A program made the translations under genes and the position numbers. Source: Actinobacillus genomosp. 1 (GTDB lineage: Bacteria > Pseudomonadota > Gammaproteobacteria > Enterobacterales > Pasteurellaceae). Taken from it: a stretch of DNA of 64,000 nucleotides. Under the pieces are notes generated by a model, which saw only the letters and a program-made list of their open reading frames with translations, was not told the DNA's origin and searched no databases. Positions 33,254 to 42,055 of this stretch are shown here, in pieces; the first letter of the stretch is position 1, and the number at the start of each line of letters is the position of its first letter. The stretch spans positions 1,374,501 to 1,438,500 of the forward strand of contig NZ_CP103834.1 of NCBI RefSeq assembly GCF_029774175.1, written 5' to 3'.

Positions 33254-33286
33254 ATATGTCTGCTTTATATTGAACGATAAGATAAA

Positions 33287-33736
33287 TTATTTTTTATCTT
33301 TTGAAGAATCACAATGTGAAATGTCGCTACATTTTGCATAAAGATATAAACTGTGTGTCGCTAATTTCATACCGTGCTGTTCACTGATTTCACGCTGACG
33401 ACGTTCAATATCCGGATCCTTAAACTCAAACACTTTACCGCAATCCATACAAATAATGTGATCATGCTCATGATCAACATTTAATTCAAAGACCGCTTTA
33501 TTTGCATCAAAGTTATGGCGAAGTAAAATACCTACTTCTTCAAATTGGTTTAATACGCGATAAACCGTTGCCAAACCAATATCAGAACCCTGTTCTAACA
33601 AAATTTTATAAATATCCTCAGCAGAAAAATGTTGCATATCTTCACGATGTTGCTGCATTAATGCAAGGATAGTTAAGCGAGGTTCAGTGACTTTTAACCC
33701 CACACTTTTAAGAAGTTTTGCATTTTCTTCAGACAT
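33287..33736 (-). CDS. fur: Ferric uptake regulator Fur
   Basis: A 149-residue Fur: a winged-helix N-terminal domain (KSVGLKVTEPRLTILALMQQH; DIGLATVYRVLNQFEEVG) and a metal-binding dimerisation domain with HEHDHIICMDCGKVFEF and a C-terminal CSDISHCD. It represses iron-uptake genes when Fe2+ is present. The gene follows fldA by 29 bases on the same strand, the conserved fldA-fur order of gammaproteobacteria. Confidence 0.97.
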   Translation of the reverse strand: MSEENAKLLKSVGLKVTEPRLTILALMQQHREDMQHFSAEDIYKILLEQGSDIGLATVYRVLNQFEEVGILLRHNFDANKAVFELNVDHEHDHIICMDCGKVFEFKDPDIERRQREISEQHGMKLATHSLYLYAKCSDISHCDSSKDKK

Positions 33737-33765
33737 AACTTGTTACCTTTCATCTTTTGTATTCA

Positions 33766-34290
33766 TTATGCTAATTGATCTAAGCACATCTCATCAAAGA
33801 TCTGTTTACACCAACGGTTTACACGCTCACCGGTTAATTCTGGTTGGCGATCTTCATCAATACATAAACCAACAAATGTATTCTCATCCACTAATGCTTG
33901 CGATACTTCAAAACTATAGCCTTCAGTCGGCCAATGTCCGACAATTACACCGCCGTTTTGCTCAACCACATCACGAATGGTACCCATCGCATCACAGAAA
34001 TATTCCGCATAGTCTTCTTGGTCACCGCAACCGAAAATACCGATTACTTTACCGCTAAAATCAATTTCTTTTAAAGTCGGCATAAAATCATCCCAATCCG
34101 CTTGAGATTCGCCGTAATACCACGTCGGAATACCTAAAAGTAAGAAATCGTAAGCTTCAATATCTTCTTTCGCGCTTTTTGCAATATCGCGCACATCAAT
34201 TAAATTCGCACCGATTTCTTTTTGAATCATTTTTGCAATATTTTCTGTATTACCAGTATCGCTACCGTAGAATAAACCTACTACTGCCAT
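33766..34290 (-). CDS. fldA: Flavodoxin
   Basis: A 174-residue long-chain flavodoxin. It has the FMN phosphate loop GSDTGNTENIA (about 9-19) and flavin-stacking regions PTWYYGESQADWDDF and GCGDQEDYAEYFCDA. Flavodoxins carry single electrons to enzymes such as IspG/IspH, biotin synthase or ribonucleotide reductase activase. It follows ybfE by about 20 bases and precedes fur. Confidence 0.96.
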   Translation of the reverse strand: MAVVGLFYGSDTGNTENIAKMIQKEIGANLIDVRDIAKSAKEDIEAYDFLLLGIPTWYYGESQADWDDFMPTLKEIDFSGKVIGIFGCGDQEDYAEYFCDAMGTIRDVVEQNGGVIVGHWPTEGYSFEVSQALVDENTFVGLCIDEDRQPELTGERVNRWCKQIFDEMCLDQLA

Positions 34291-34310
34291 TTGAATTTAC
34301 CTATTTCTCT

Positions 34311-34592
34311 CTAATCAGTCTGATTATGAATATAATCATTTAAAATAATTTCGATTAACTGCCCGCGTGTCACTCCACGTTGAGACGCTTCATCCTCAAG
34401 CATCCGAACTAAATCCGCATGTAATTTTAATTCAACACGCTTCAACCCGGACGAACGATCTCGCTTAAGTTGATTACGTTTATTAATACGAACTTGTTGT
34501 TCTCGACTTAACGGATTGGTTCGTGGTCGCCCAACTTTTGGCACGGTTGCGAACAGATCTAAGGTTATACAATCTGCATCCTGTTTTGCCAT
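34311..34592 (-). CDS. ybfE: YbfE-like ribbon-helix-helix protein
   Basis: A 93-residue protein matching E. coli YbfE: TLDLFATVPKVGRPRTNPLSR, then INKRNQLKRDRS, LKRVELKLHADL and a C-terminal helix. The pattern suggests a ribbon-helix-helix DNA-binding fold. E. coli ybfE is described as LexA-regulated, but I see no clear CTGT-N8-ACAG box here. A GTG at 34601 could extend it by three codons; the ATG at 34592 matches the family start (MAK). It heads the ybfE-fldA-fur operon. Confidence 0.88.
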   Translation of the reverse strand: MAKQDADCITLDLFATVPKVGRPRTNPLSREQQVRINKRNQLKRDRSSGLKRVELKLHADLVRMLEDEASQRGVTRGQLIEIILNDYIHNQTD

Positions 34593-34801
34593 TTGTTCCA
34601 CACGAAAAGATATTTGCCTATCATTTCAATAGACAAGTCTAATTGAGAATGAGAAGCTACTTACTAATAGGGTGCCACTATATCACACTAATTTAATCTT
34701 GAAAATTGTACACCCCAAATTTAATCCGGATTTTCAAAACTTTCCGTAACGATTATTATTCTTTATTTAAGATTACAAAAAAGCCGAAATCCGCCCGCTT
34801 G

Positions 34802-35275
34802 TTATTCCTTAATATCGGCAAAAGTTGCGTTTAGCAAACCAGCCAAATCTTGCGGTGCCAATTCCACGTCTAGGCCTCGCTTACCGCCGGATACAAACAT
34901 CGTTGCAAACTGTTGTGCGGAGCTGTCAATCACCGTGGTTAAACGTTTTTTCTGCCCTAGCGGGCTAATTCCTCCTAGCAAATAACCGGTCGTTTTCTGG
35001 GCGATATCTTTATCCGCCATTTCCACTTTTTTCACGCCGAGCGCACTTGCCGCACGTTTTAAATTCAACGTATGCGAAACCGGCACAACCATCACCGCTA
35101 ATTTTTTCTGATCGCCGTTTTCCGCTACCAATAAGGTCTTAAATGTTTGGTTTGCATCAATACCTAATTTTTCCACCGCTTCTTGCCCGAAATTAGTGTT
35201 ATTCGGATCATGTTCATAAGGATGAAGCGTATGTGCAATTTTTTGTTTTTTTAATAAATTTATTGCCGGGGTCAT
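34802..35275 (-). CDS. ybaK: Cys-tRNA(Pro)/Cys-tRNA(Cys) deacylase YbaK
   Basis: A 157-residue YbaK/EbsC-type editing protein. TFKTLLV carries the catalytic Lys (about 46), and TGYLLGGISPLGQKKRL is the family substrate-pocket signature. It removes Cys wrongly attached to tRNA(Pro), working with prolyl-tRNA synthetase. The length equals that of the H. influenzae protein, whose structure defined the family. It is divergent from usg. Confidence 0.94.
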   Translation of the reverse strand: MTPAINLLKKQKIAHTLHPYEHDPNNTNFGQEAVEKLGIDANQTFKTLLVAENGDQKKLAVMVVPVSHTLNLKRAASALGVKKVEMADKDIAQKTTGYLLGGISPLGQKKRLTTVIDSSAQQFATMFVSGGKRGLDVELAPQDLAGLLNATFADIKE

Positions 35276-35366
35276 TAGTTTTTCCTCTTAAAAATATGTA
35301 CAATTGTTACTTTTGTGTGTGCGTTACGCTAAAAAATCAAGCGTATAAAAAAGGAGCAACTCACCT

Positions 35367-36368
35367 ATGTCGAATTCCATTACATCAGATATCCGTTTAG
35401 CGATTGCCGCTGATTTTACCTTGTCATCAAAATTACTTGAAGCATTAGCTGAGTGTGATTTGCGCTTAGACAATATTTCTGCAATCGAAATCGAGCCGTT
35501 CGGTGAAGAACAATCACTTTATATGGGCAGTAAAGCAATCGAGCAAATTGCGCTTGATGAAGTAAATTGGGCGGATTTCAGCCACGTTTTGTTTGCCGGC
35601 AAAATGGCACAAGCCGAAGTTTTAGCACAAGCGGTGCAAGCCGGTTGTATTGTACTCGATCTATACGGCATCACGGCATTAATTGCCAATGTGCCGGTAA
35701 TCGTGCCAAGCGTCAATGACGAAGCTATTACCAACTTACGTGAACGCAATATCGTTGCACTGGCTAACCCGCAAATTTCACAATTAGCCTTAGCCCTCAA
35801 ACCATTCTTAGCTCAACCGTTAAGCCATATTTTTGTCACTTCATTATTACCGGCGGCGTATTTCGGTGATGAAAAAGTTAAGGAACTTGCCGGACAAACC
35901 GCACGTTTGTTAAACGGCATTCCGTTTGATGAAAATGCGGAACGTATCGCATTCGATACCGTGCCGGCAAACGTGCAAGGCGAAGAGAAAAACTTACCGT
36001 TCTCTCGAGTTTTCGAATTACAACTTGCAAAAGTTTTACCGAATTTAACCGCTTCCACCACCTTCCATTCGGTGCAAACACCGGTCTTCTACGGTATTTC
36101 GCAAATGGTTACTTTACATTCGGAATATCAATTGGACGTTGATAGCGTTAGCGCAGAATGGCAACAACAAAATTGCTTACATTTCCATGAAGAAAGCGTA
36201 ATGACACCGGTTAAAAACGGGGAAAACGAAGAAGAAAATAAACTTCAAATCAGCCAATTATTGGCAAAATCGGAAAATGAAGTGCAATTCTGGTCTGTTG
36301 CTGACGAACAGAAATTCAGTCTAGCGTTTTTAGCGGTTCAATTACTCAACTTAGTGTTGGAATATTAA
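35367..36368 (+). CDS. usg: Usg-1 protein (degenerate aspartate-semialdehyde dehydrogenase homologue)
   Basis: A 333-residue protein resembling E. coli Usg: CIVLDLYGITALIANVPVIVPSVND, VTSLLPAAYFG, LAGQTARLLNGIPFDE, QTPVFYGISQMV and VQFWSVADEQKF at the C-terminus. True aspartate-semialdehyde dehydrogenases have a Gly-rich NADP loop and a catalytic Cys. Here the N-terminus reads RLAIAADFTLSSK without the loop, and ANPQISQLA lacks the Cys. It cannot be a normal dehydrogenase; its function is unknown. AAGGAGC precedes the ATG. A hairpin separates it from the purine permease gene. Confidence 0.85.
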   Translation: MSNSITSDIRLAIAADFTLSSKLLEALAECDLRLDNISAIEIEPFGEEQSLYMGSKAIEQIALDEVNWADFSHVLFAGKMAQAEVLAQAVQAGCIVLDLYGITALIANVPVIVPSVNDEAITNLRERNIVALANPQISQLALALKPFLAQPLSHIFVTSLLPAAYFGDEKVKELAGQTARLLNGIPFDENAERIAFDTVPANVQGEEKNLPFSRVFELQLAKVLPNLTASTTFHSVQTPVFYGISQMVTLHSEYQLDVDSVSAEWQQQNCLHFHEESVMTPVKNGENEEENKLQISQLLAKSENEVQFWSVADEQKFSLAFLAVQLLNLVLEY

Positions 36369-36377
36369 CTTTATCCG

Positions 36378-36403
36378 CTGCGGAACGTAAAATCGTTCCG
36401 TAG
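36378..36403 (+). terminator. Hairpin between usg and purine permease genes
   Basis: CTGCGGAACG pairs with CGTTCCGTAG (one G-U) around a 6-nt loop, followed by TTTCTTTCTTTT. It may be a partial terminator. Confidence 0.55.
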
Positions 36404-36428
36404 TTTCTTTCTTTTACCTGAGGTTTTT

Positions 36429-37724
36429 ATGTTAGAACGTTTGTTCCAATTATCCGAAAAAGGCTCTAATGCCAAAACGGAAATCGTGGCGGGGATTACT
36501 ACTTTCTTCACCATGGTTTATATCGTATTCGTCAATCCGTCTATTCTCGGTGTAGCGGGAATGGATACTCAAGTGGTTTTCGTCACCACCTGTTTAATTG
36601 CGGCATTCGGTACGATTGCAATGGGCTTATTCAGTAATCTTCCTATCGCACTCGCACCGGCAATGGGCTTAAATGCGTTTTTCGCCTTTGTGGTGGTACA
36701 AAAATTAGGTTACTCATGGCAAGTGGGTATGGGTGCTATTTTCTTAGGCTCGGTCGGCTTATTCTTATTAACCGTTTTCCAAATTCGTTATTGGTTTATG
36801 TCAGCGATTCCGCTCGGTTTACGTGTCGGTATCGGTGCGGGTATCGGCTTATTTATCGCCCTTATCGGCTTTAAAAATATGGGATTAGTAGTCGCAAATC
36901 CAGCTACGTTAGTCGCTTTGGGTGATCTGCACGATCCGAAAGTGTTAATGGGCATCTTAGGCTTCTTTATTATCGTAGTACTTGCTTCTAAAGGCTTTCA
37001 CTCCGGCGTATTAATTTCTATTGCCGTTATCACAACTTTAGCACTCATTTTTGATCCGGCGGTAAGTTTTAACGGCGTCATGTCTATGCCGCCGAGTTTA
37101 GATGCGGTAGTCGGCCAAGTAGATATTGCCGGCGCATTAGATGTCGGTTTACTCGGTATTATTTTCTCCTTTATGTTAGTAAACTTATTCGACTCGTCAG
37201 GTACATTAATTGCGGTAACCACCAAAGCCGGTTTTGCCGATAAACAAGGTCGCTTCCCACGTATGAAACAAGCCTTATTAGTGGACAGTACCGCTGCAAT
37301 GGCCGGTTCATTTATGGGTACTTCGGCAATCAGTACTTATATTGAGAGCGGCTCAGGCGTATCGGTCGGCGGTCGTACCGGTTTAACCGCTGTTACCGTA
37401 GGTATCTTATTCTTATTAACCATTTTCTTCTCACCGCTTGCAGGGGTAGTTCCGGCTTATGCAACCGCCGGTGCGTTGGTTTTTGTAGGGATTTTAATGG
37501 CTTCAAGTTTAATTGAAGTGAAATGGGACGACTTAACCGAAGCGACCCCTGCGTTTATCACTACCGCAATGATGCCGTTTACTTATTCCATTACCGAAGG
37601 TATCGCATTCGGCTTTATTTCATATTGCGTGATGAAAGCCTGTACCGGTCGTTGGAAAGAAATCAATCCGTCCGTTGCGGTAGTATCGTTACTATTTATC
37701 GCCAAATTCGTTTGGGTTGGCTAA
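36429..37724 (+). CDS. NCS2/AzgA-type adenine/guanine/hypoxanthine permease
   Basis: A 431-residue transporter of the AzgA branch (E. coli GhxP/GhxQ, AdeP/AdeQ). Typical motifs: KTEIVAGITTFFTMVYIVFVNP at the start, LAPAMGLNAFFAF, GIGAGIGLFIALIGFKN, LVNLFDSSGTLI and GTSAISTYIESGSGVSVGGRTGLTA. It imports purine bases with protons. The choice between adenine and guanine/hypoxanthine cannot be made from sequence alone. TGAGG precedes the ATG. Confidence 0.9.
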   Translation: MLERLFQLSEKGSNAKTEIVAGITTFFTMVYIVFVNPSILGVAGMDTQVVFVTTCLIAAFGTIAMGLFSNLPIALAPAMGLNAFFAFVVVQKLGYSWQVGMGAIFLGSVGLFLLTVFQIRYWFMSAIPLGLRVGIGAGIGLFIALIGFKNMGLVVANPATLVALGDLHDPKVLMGILGFFIIVVLASKGFHSGVLISIAVITTLALIFDPAVSFNGVMSMPPSLDAVVGQVDIAGALDVGLLGIIFSFMLVNLFDSSGTLIAVTTKAGFADKQGRFPRMKQALLVDSTAAMAGSFMGTSAISTYIESGSGVSVGGRTGLTAVTVGILFLLTIFFSPLAGVVPAYATAGALVFVGILMASSLIEVKWDDLTEATPAFITTAMMPFTYSITEGIAFGFISYCVMKACTGRWKEINPSVAVVSLLFIAKFVWVG

Positions 37725-37733
37725 TCTCACTTA

Positions 37734-37745
37734 ACCACGGAATAC
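37734..37745 (+). repeat. ACCACGGAATAC dispersed repeat, copy 1
   Basis: A 12-base motif in the gap after the purine permease gene, shared with 39381-39392. ACGGAATAC in this copy can also pair with GTATTCCGT at 37803-37811, a possible long-loop terminator. Confidence 0.5.
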
Positions 37746-37829
37746 GTTAAAAACACGGATTTTGTTAAAAACATACAAAATCAGACCGCTTGTTTTATCA
37801 ATGTATTCCGTATTTTAAAGGAAAATACT

Positions 37830-38180
37830 ATGCAAAAACTTCTTTTTATCTTCAATTCCGCCCCGTACGGCAACGAATCTTTCTTTAGCGGTTTACGCTT
37901 AGCATTACAAATCCAAGAACAGCATAAAGCGCAACTTAAGCTATTCTTAATGTCCGATTCGGTTACCGCAGGTTTAAGAAAACAGAATCCGTCCGAAGGC
38001 TATAATCTGCAACAAATGTTGGAAATTCTCACCGCACAAGGTGCCACAGTTAAACTTTGCAAAACCTGTATTAATGCGCGAGGTATGACTGAGTTGCCGC
38101 TTGCGGACGGTGTAGAAGTCGGAACCCTGATTGAGCTTGCAGACTGGACGATGGAAGCGGATAAGGTCTTAAATTTCTAA
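37830..38180 (+). CDS. ychN: DsrE-family protein YchN
   Basis: A 116-residue protein aligning over its whole length with E. coli YchN: NSAPYGNESFFSGLRLAL, LFLMSDSVTAGLRKQ, GYNLQQMLEILTAQGA, KLCKTCINARGM and WTMEADKVL. It has the DsrE/F fold of sulfur-relay proteins; two Cys (KTC region) are conserved, but the biochemical role of YchN is not established. AAAGGAAAAT precedes the ATG. Its stop overlaps the next ATG (TAATG). Confidence 0.92.
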   Translation: MQKLLFIFNSAPYGNESFFSGLRLALQIQEQHKAQLKLFLMSDSVTAGLRKQNPSEGYNLQQMLEILTAQGATVKLCKTCINARGMTELPLADGVEVGTLIELADWTMEADKVLNF

Positions 38181-39367
38181 TGCAACATTTTGATGTCGTC
38201 ATTATCGGAGCCGGTGCCGCCGGCTTATTTTGTGCCGCCCAACTCGGACAAGCGGGCAAAAGTGTTGCGGTACTGGATTCCGGAAAAAAAATCGGACGTA
38301 AGATTTTAATGTCCGGCGGCGGTTTTTGTAACTTTACCAACTTAGAAGTTACGGCAAACCATTACCTTAGCCAAAATAAACACTTTGTAAAATCGGCGCT
38401 GGCTCGTTATACCAACTGGGACTTTATCGCCTTAGTGGCGCAATACGGGATTAGCTATCACGAAAAAGAATTAGGGCAACTATTCTGTGACGAAAGCTCG
38501 CAACAAATTGTCGATTTACTGCAAGCGGAATGCGATAAAGGCAAGGTGAAAATCTTTTTACGACAAGCGGTCATTTCTGTCGAAAAATTTGCAAATAATT
38601 TCCAAATTCAGACCGCTAGTGAAACCTTTGAAACCGAGCATTTAGTCATTGCTACCGGCGGTTTGTCTATGCCGGCGTTAGGCGCAAGCCCGTTCGGTTA
38701 TAAAATTGCCGAACAATTCAATATTCCGGTCATTCCGCCACGAGCAAGCCTTGTTCCTTTTACTTGGAAAGACTCGGACAAACATTTTGCTACACTTTCC
38801 GGCATTGCGTTACCGATTCGTGCCACTTGCAGGCAGCAAAGTTTTAGCAATCAAATGCTATTTACTCATCGAGGTTTATCCGGCCCGGCAATTTTGCAAA
38901 TTTCTAATTATTGGGACTTGGGTGAAACGGTAGAAATTGATTTGTTACCTTCCGATGATATTTCGATAATCTTAAGCGAATTGCGTCAATCTTCTCCGAA
39001 ATTACAGTTAAAAACCGTACTAACTCGTTATTTACCGAAAAAATTAGTCGAGCTTTGGTTGGAACAAGGTGATTTCAAAGATAATGTGATGGCTCAGTTA
39101 AGCAAAGCGGAATTAAACCAGTTAGATCAATTGATTCACCATTGGCAATTTTTACCCAACGGAACGGAAGGCTATCGTACCGCCGAGGTTACAATGGGTG
39201 GTGTGGATACCGATTTTATTTCGTCAAAAACGATGCAAGCGAAACACACAGAAGGGCTTTATTTTATCGGTGAAGTGCTAGATGTGACCGGCTGGCTCGG
39301 CGGCTATAATTTCCAATGGGCGTGGTCGTCCGCTTTTGCTTGTGCGGAAGCGATTATTGAAAAATAG
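38180..39367 (+). CDS. HI0933/YhiN-type FAD-dependent oxidoreductase
   Basis: A 395-residue flavoprotein of the HI0933 family. It has the dinucleotide loop GAGAAG (10-15), KIGRKILMSGGGFCNFTN, LVIATGGLSMPALGASPFGY and a C-terminal GLYFIGEVLDVTGWLGGYNFQWAWSSAFA, all family signatures. The reaction is unknown. It is translationally coupled to ychN through the TAATG overlap, which suggests a shared role, perhaps in sulfur or thiol chemistry (inference). Confidence 0.9.
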   Translation: MQHFDVVIIGAGAAGLFCAAQLGQAGKSVAVLDSGKKIGRKILMSGGGFCNFTNLEVTANHYLSQNKHFVKSALARYTNWDFIALVAQYGISYHEKELGQLFCDESSQQIVDLLQAECDKGKVKIFLRQAVISVEKFANNFQIQTASETFETEHLVIATGGLSMPALGASPFGYKIAEQFNIPVIPPRASLVPFTWKDSDKHFATLSGIALPIRATCRQQSFSNQMLFTHRGLSGPAILQISNYWDLGETVEIDLLPSDDISIILSELRQSSPKLQLKTVLTRYLPKKLVELWLEQGDFKDNVMAQLSKAELNQLDQLIHHWQFLPNGTEGYRTAEVTMGGVDTDFISSKTMQAKHTEGLYFIGEVLDVTGWLGGYNFQWAWSSAFACAEAIIEK

Positions 39368-39380
39368 TCTTTATTAATTT

Positions 39381-39406
39381 ACCACGGAATACACGGAGAA
39401 CACCGG
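39381..39406 (+). repeat. ACCACGGAATAC dispersed repeat, copy 2
   Basis: ACCACGGAATACACGGAGAA and following bases. The first 12 bases equal the copy at 37734. It lies in an intergenic gap after the HI0933-type gene. Confidence 0.5.
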
Positions 39407-39474
39407 TGTTTGATGTGGAAATAAATGTGACATAAGGTAAAAATAAAGCGACCTCAAGCCAAACCCGCTAAAAC

Positions 39475-39510
39475 AAAAAACGGAAGCTGATTTCTCAACT
39501 TCCGTTTTTT
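39475..39510. terminator. Bidirectional terminator between HI0933-type gene and infA
   Basis: AAAAAACGGAAG (39475-39486) pairs with CTTCCGTTTTTT (39499-39510) around a 12-nt loop. Confidence 0.88.
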
Positions 39511-39525
39511 GTTTTAAGCCTTTAA

Positions 39526-39744
39526 TTAACGAGCACGGAAAATAATACGCGCTTTGCTTAAATCGTATGGCGTCATTTCTACCGTTACTTTATCACCGGT
39601 TAAAATACGAATATAGTTTTTGCGCATTTTACCTGAAATATGTGCGGTAACAACGTGACCGTTCTCTAATTCCACACGAAACATTGTATTTGGTAAGGTT
39701 TCTAAAATTGTACCTTGCATCTCAATGCAATCTTCTTTAGCCAT
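39526..39744 (-). CDS. infA: Translation initiation factor IF-1
   Basis: A 72-residue S1/OB-fold protein with the standard IF-1 sequence: MAKEDCIEMQGTILETLPNT, FRVELENGH, HISGKMRKNYIRIL and a C-terminal MTPYDLSKARIIFR. It binds the ribosomal A site during initiation. Length is exactly that of the family. GAGGAATC precedes the ATG. Confidence 0.97.
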   Translation of the reverse strand: MAKEDCIEMQGTILETLPNTMFRVELENGHVVTAHISGKMRKNYIRILTGDKVTVEMTPYDLSKARIIFRAR

Positions 39745-39834
39745 TGATTCCTCTTTAATTAGGGTTTGGATATAAATAAAAAAACGGGACTTATTATACT
39801 CTCATCAGCCTAAATTACAATCACTTCCCAATGA

Positions 39835-40494
39835 TTACTTGTGCCGAAACACTCGTCGTTTCGAATGAAAACGCCGGGTTTGCGTTTTAGGCGAAATTAG
39901 CGGTAGTTTTACCGGAGTATGAATGATGGCACTCTTACGGCGAAAGAAATAGTGGTAACTGCTGGCAAGCAAGCCGCCGGCTAACACTAAAATAATTAAC
40001 TGCCCGTATAATTGATGAAAAATGCGCTCTACTTTACTTTTCGTCGTTTGTCCGTACTGCGCATCAAAAGTCACGCGTAAAAAACCGACCAAATCTTGCT
40101 GAGAAAAAATCGGCTCGACAATTTGTTGAGTAACCGGTTCCTCATCTTGCTGAATCAGCGATTTAAATTCTAACGCATTCCGGCTTTGTGCAATCAAAGT
40201 TCCGGAAGGCGAATATAAATTAGCATCAATCACAAAATCTTCTTTTGAAAAGGCATCCAACGCCTCTACCAAGTCTTCGCTTTTCACGTTACGAACCAAC
40301 ATCATAGAAAATAGGTTCGCTTGCTGCCGCACCAATAAATGCGAAAGATTGGAAACTTGGTTCACGCTCGCCAATTGCGAACCTAATTTAAACTGATTGA
40401 TACCGCTTAAAATCACACTCACAATCATTACGCATAACACGCTGATACCGGCAAGTAAGCCGATTTTCATTAATTTTTCACGAGTTAAATACAT
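39835..40494 (-). CDS. ytjB: YtjB/Smp-family membrane protein
   Basis: A 219-residue protein with two membrane segments (about 11-31 and 164-183) enclosing a periplasmic domain with DANLYSPSGTLIAQSRNALEF and QQIVEPIFSQQDLVGFLRVTFD. This matches E. coli YtjB (Smp), which is likewise divergent from serB. The cytoplasmic tail after the second segment is very basic (RRKSAII to RRFHSKRRVFRHK). The function of the family is unknown; the shape resembles a sensor or signalling domain without an output domain. Confidence 0.85.
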   Translation of the reverse strand: MYLTREKLMKIGLLAGISVLCVMIVSVILSGINQFKLGSQLASVNQVSNLSHLLVRQQANLFSMMLVRNVKSEDLVEALDAFSKEDFVIDANLYSPSGTLIAQSRNALEFKSLIQQDEEPVTQQIVEPIFSQQDLVGFLRVTFDAQYGQTTKSKVERIFHQLYGQLIILVLAGGLLASSYHYFFRRKSAIIHTPVKLPLISPKTQTRRFHSKRRVFRHK

Positions 40495-40585
40495 AGATTA
40501 ATTGCTAATACCTAATTGATAATAGATAATTCGAAAATACATTATCTATGCAGCACTCGAAAAAGTCTATTAAAAAGAGAATATT

Positions 40586-41446
40586 ATGCCAAACACGATT
40601 TTTATCTTCGCTAAACGTCTGACAGAACAGCAAATCTCTCAATTTGTGGCGGACACCGATTCGATATTACTAAAACAAGCGGTCTATTTAAGTTATGACA
40701 TTGCATTTTTCGAGACAAATTTAACCGCTTGCGATTTACGAGAAGCGGCAAGCCAAATAGCAGCGGATGTGGCGGATTTGGCAATTGTACCCAATCTTAC
40801 GGAAGCAGGCTTATTAGTGATGGATATGGACTCCACTGCGATTAAAATCGAGTGTATTGATGAAATTGCCAAACTTGCCGGCGCCGGTGAAATTGTTTCG
40901 GCGATTACCGCTCGGGCGATGCGAGGCGAGTTGGATTTCGAACAAAGTTTACGTAAACGGGTCGGTACTTTGGAAAATGCACCGGAAAGCATTTTGCAAA
41001 CCGTACGAGAAAAGCTACCGCTAATGGACGGTTTTGAGCAAATGGTCGTCGAATTAAAAGCACACGATTGGAAATTGGCGATTGCTTCGGGTGGTTTTGA
41101 TTATTTCGCCGACTATTTAAAAGAAAAATATCAATTGGATTATGCGGTTTCCAATCAATTGGAAATTATTGACGGCGAATTAACCGGTGTGGTGCTGGGT
41201 AAAGTGGTGGATGCACAATATAAAGCGCAAACTTTAACCAAATTGGGCGAACAATTTCATATTCCACAAACTCAATGGGTTGCAATTGGTGACGGGGCAA
41301 ACGATTTACCGATGATCAAAACCGCTGCACTCGGTGTTGCGCTACACGCTAAACCAAAAGTTCAAGAACAAGCGAAATTTGTGATAAACTTCGGTGACTT
41401 AAGCGCATTATGCGTTTTACTTAATGCGAAAAATCTTTATGTCTAA
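40586..41446 (+). CDS. serB: Phosphoserine phosphatase
   Basis: A 286-residue HAD phosphatase for the last step of L-serine synthesis. Motif I is VMDMDSTAIK (nucleophile Asp80, Asp82), motif II IASGGF, the Lys motif VVDAQYKAQTL and motif III GDGANDLPM. IECIDEIAKLAG and RVGTLEN are SerB-specific. It is shorter at the N-terminus than E. coli SerB (322 aa) but keeps a partial regulatory region. It is divergent from ytjB; a dyad near 41451-41482 follows. Confidence 0.95.
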   Translation: MPNTIFIFAKRLTEQQISQFVADTDSILLKQAVYLSYDIAFFETNLTACDLREAASQIAADVADLAIVPNLTEAGLLVMDMDSTAIKIECIDEIAKLAGAGEIVSAITARAMRGELDFEQSLRKRVGTLENAPESILQTVREKLPLMDGFEQMVVELKAHDWKLAIASGGFDYFADYLKEKYQLDYAVSNQLEIIDGELTGVVLGKVVDAQYKAQTLTKLGEQFHIPQTQWVAIGDGANDLPMIKTAALGVALHAKPKVQEQAKFVINFGDLSALCVLLNAKNLYV

Positions 41447-41504
41447 TCCGACTACGGCGAATGATGATAATAGTTGCCGTAGTTTCAATAATGAGGAATA
41501 AAAA

Positions 41505-41996
41505 ATGCCGTCTTTTGATATTGTTTCTGAAATTACCATGCACGAAGTGCGTAATGCGGTGGAAAATGCCAACCGTGTATTAAGCACACGTTATGACTTC
41601 CGCGGCGTTGAAGCGGTTATTGAGCTTAACGAAAAAAACGAAAGTATTAAATTAACCAGCGAATCCGATTTCCAATTAGAGCAATTAATCGAAATTTTAA
41701 TCGGTTCTTGCGTAAAACGCGGAATCGAACACAGTTCGTTAGATATTCCGAGCGAAGCGGAACATCACGGTAAACTTTACTCAAAAGAAGTTAAGCTCAA
41801 ACAGGGTATCGAAACCGAAATGGCGAAGAAGATCACTAAACTGATCAAAGATTCAAAAATTAAAGTGCAAACTCAAATTCAGGGCGAGCAAGTACGCGTA
41901 ACCGGTAAATCTCGTGACGATTTACAAGCGGCGATCCAATTGGTAAAAGGAGCGGAACTTGGTCAGCCGTTCCAATTTAACAACTTCCGTGACTAA
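41505..41996 (+). CDS. yajQ: YajQ-family nucleotide-binding protein
   Basis: A 163-residue YajQ. The start MPSFDIVSEITMHEVRNAVENA, the RYDFRGVEA segment and the end VTGKSRDDLQAAIQLVKGAELGQPFQFNNFRD are nearly invariant in the family. YajQ homologues bind nucleotides, and some bind cyclic di-GMP. GAGGAATAA precedes the ATG. Confidence 0.94.
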   Translation: MPSFDIVSEITMHEVRNAVENANRVLSTRYDFRGVEAVIELNEKNESIKLTSESDFQLEQLIEILIGSCVKRGIEHSSLDIPSEAEHHGKLYSKEVKLKQGIETEMAKKITKLIKDSKIKVQTQIQGEQVRVTGKSRDDLQAAIQLVKGAELGQPFQFNNFRD

Positions 41997-42055
41997 TGAT
42001 GAATAAATAAGCGGTCAAATTTAACCGATCTTTTGTAAATTCAATGAGGTGAAAT

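Noticed and set aside
34602..34680. Fur box or LexA box in front of ybfE
   Set aside because: TGAGAATGAGAA-like bases are present near 34650 but match the Fur consensus poorly, and no CTGT-N8-ACAG box is visible.
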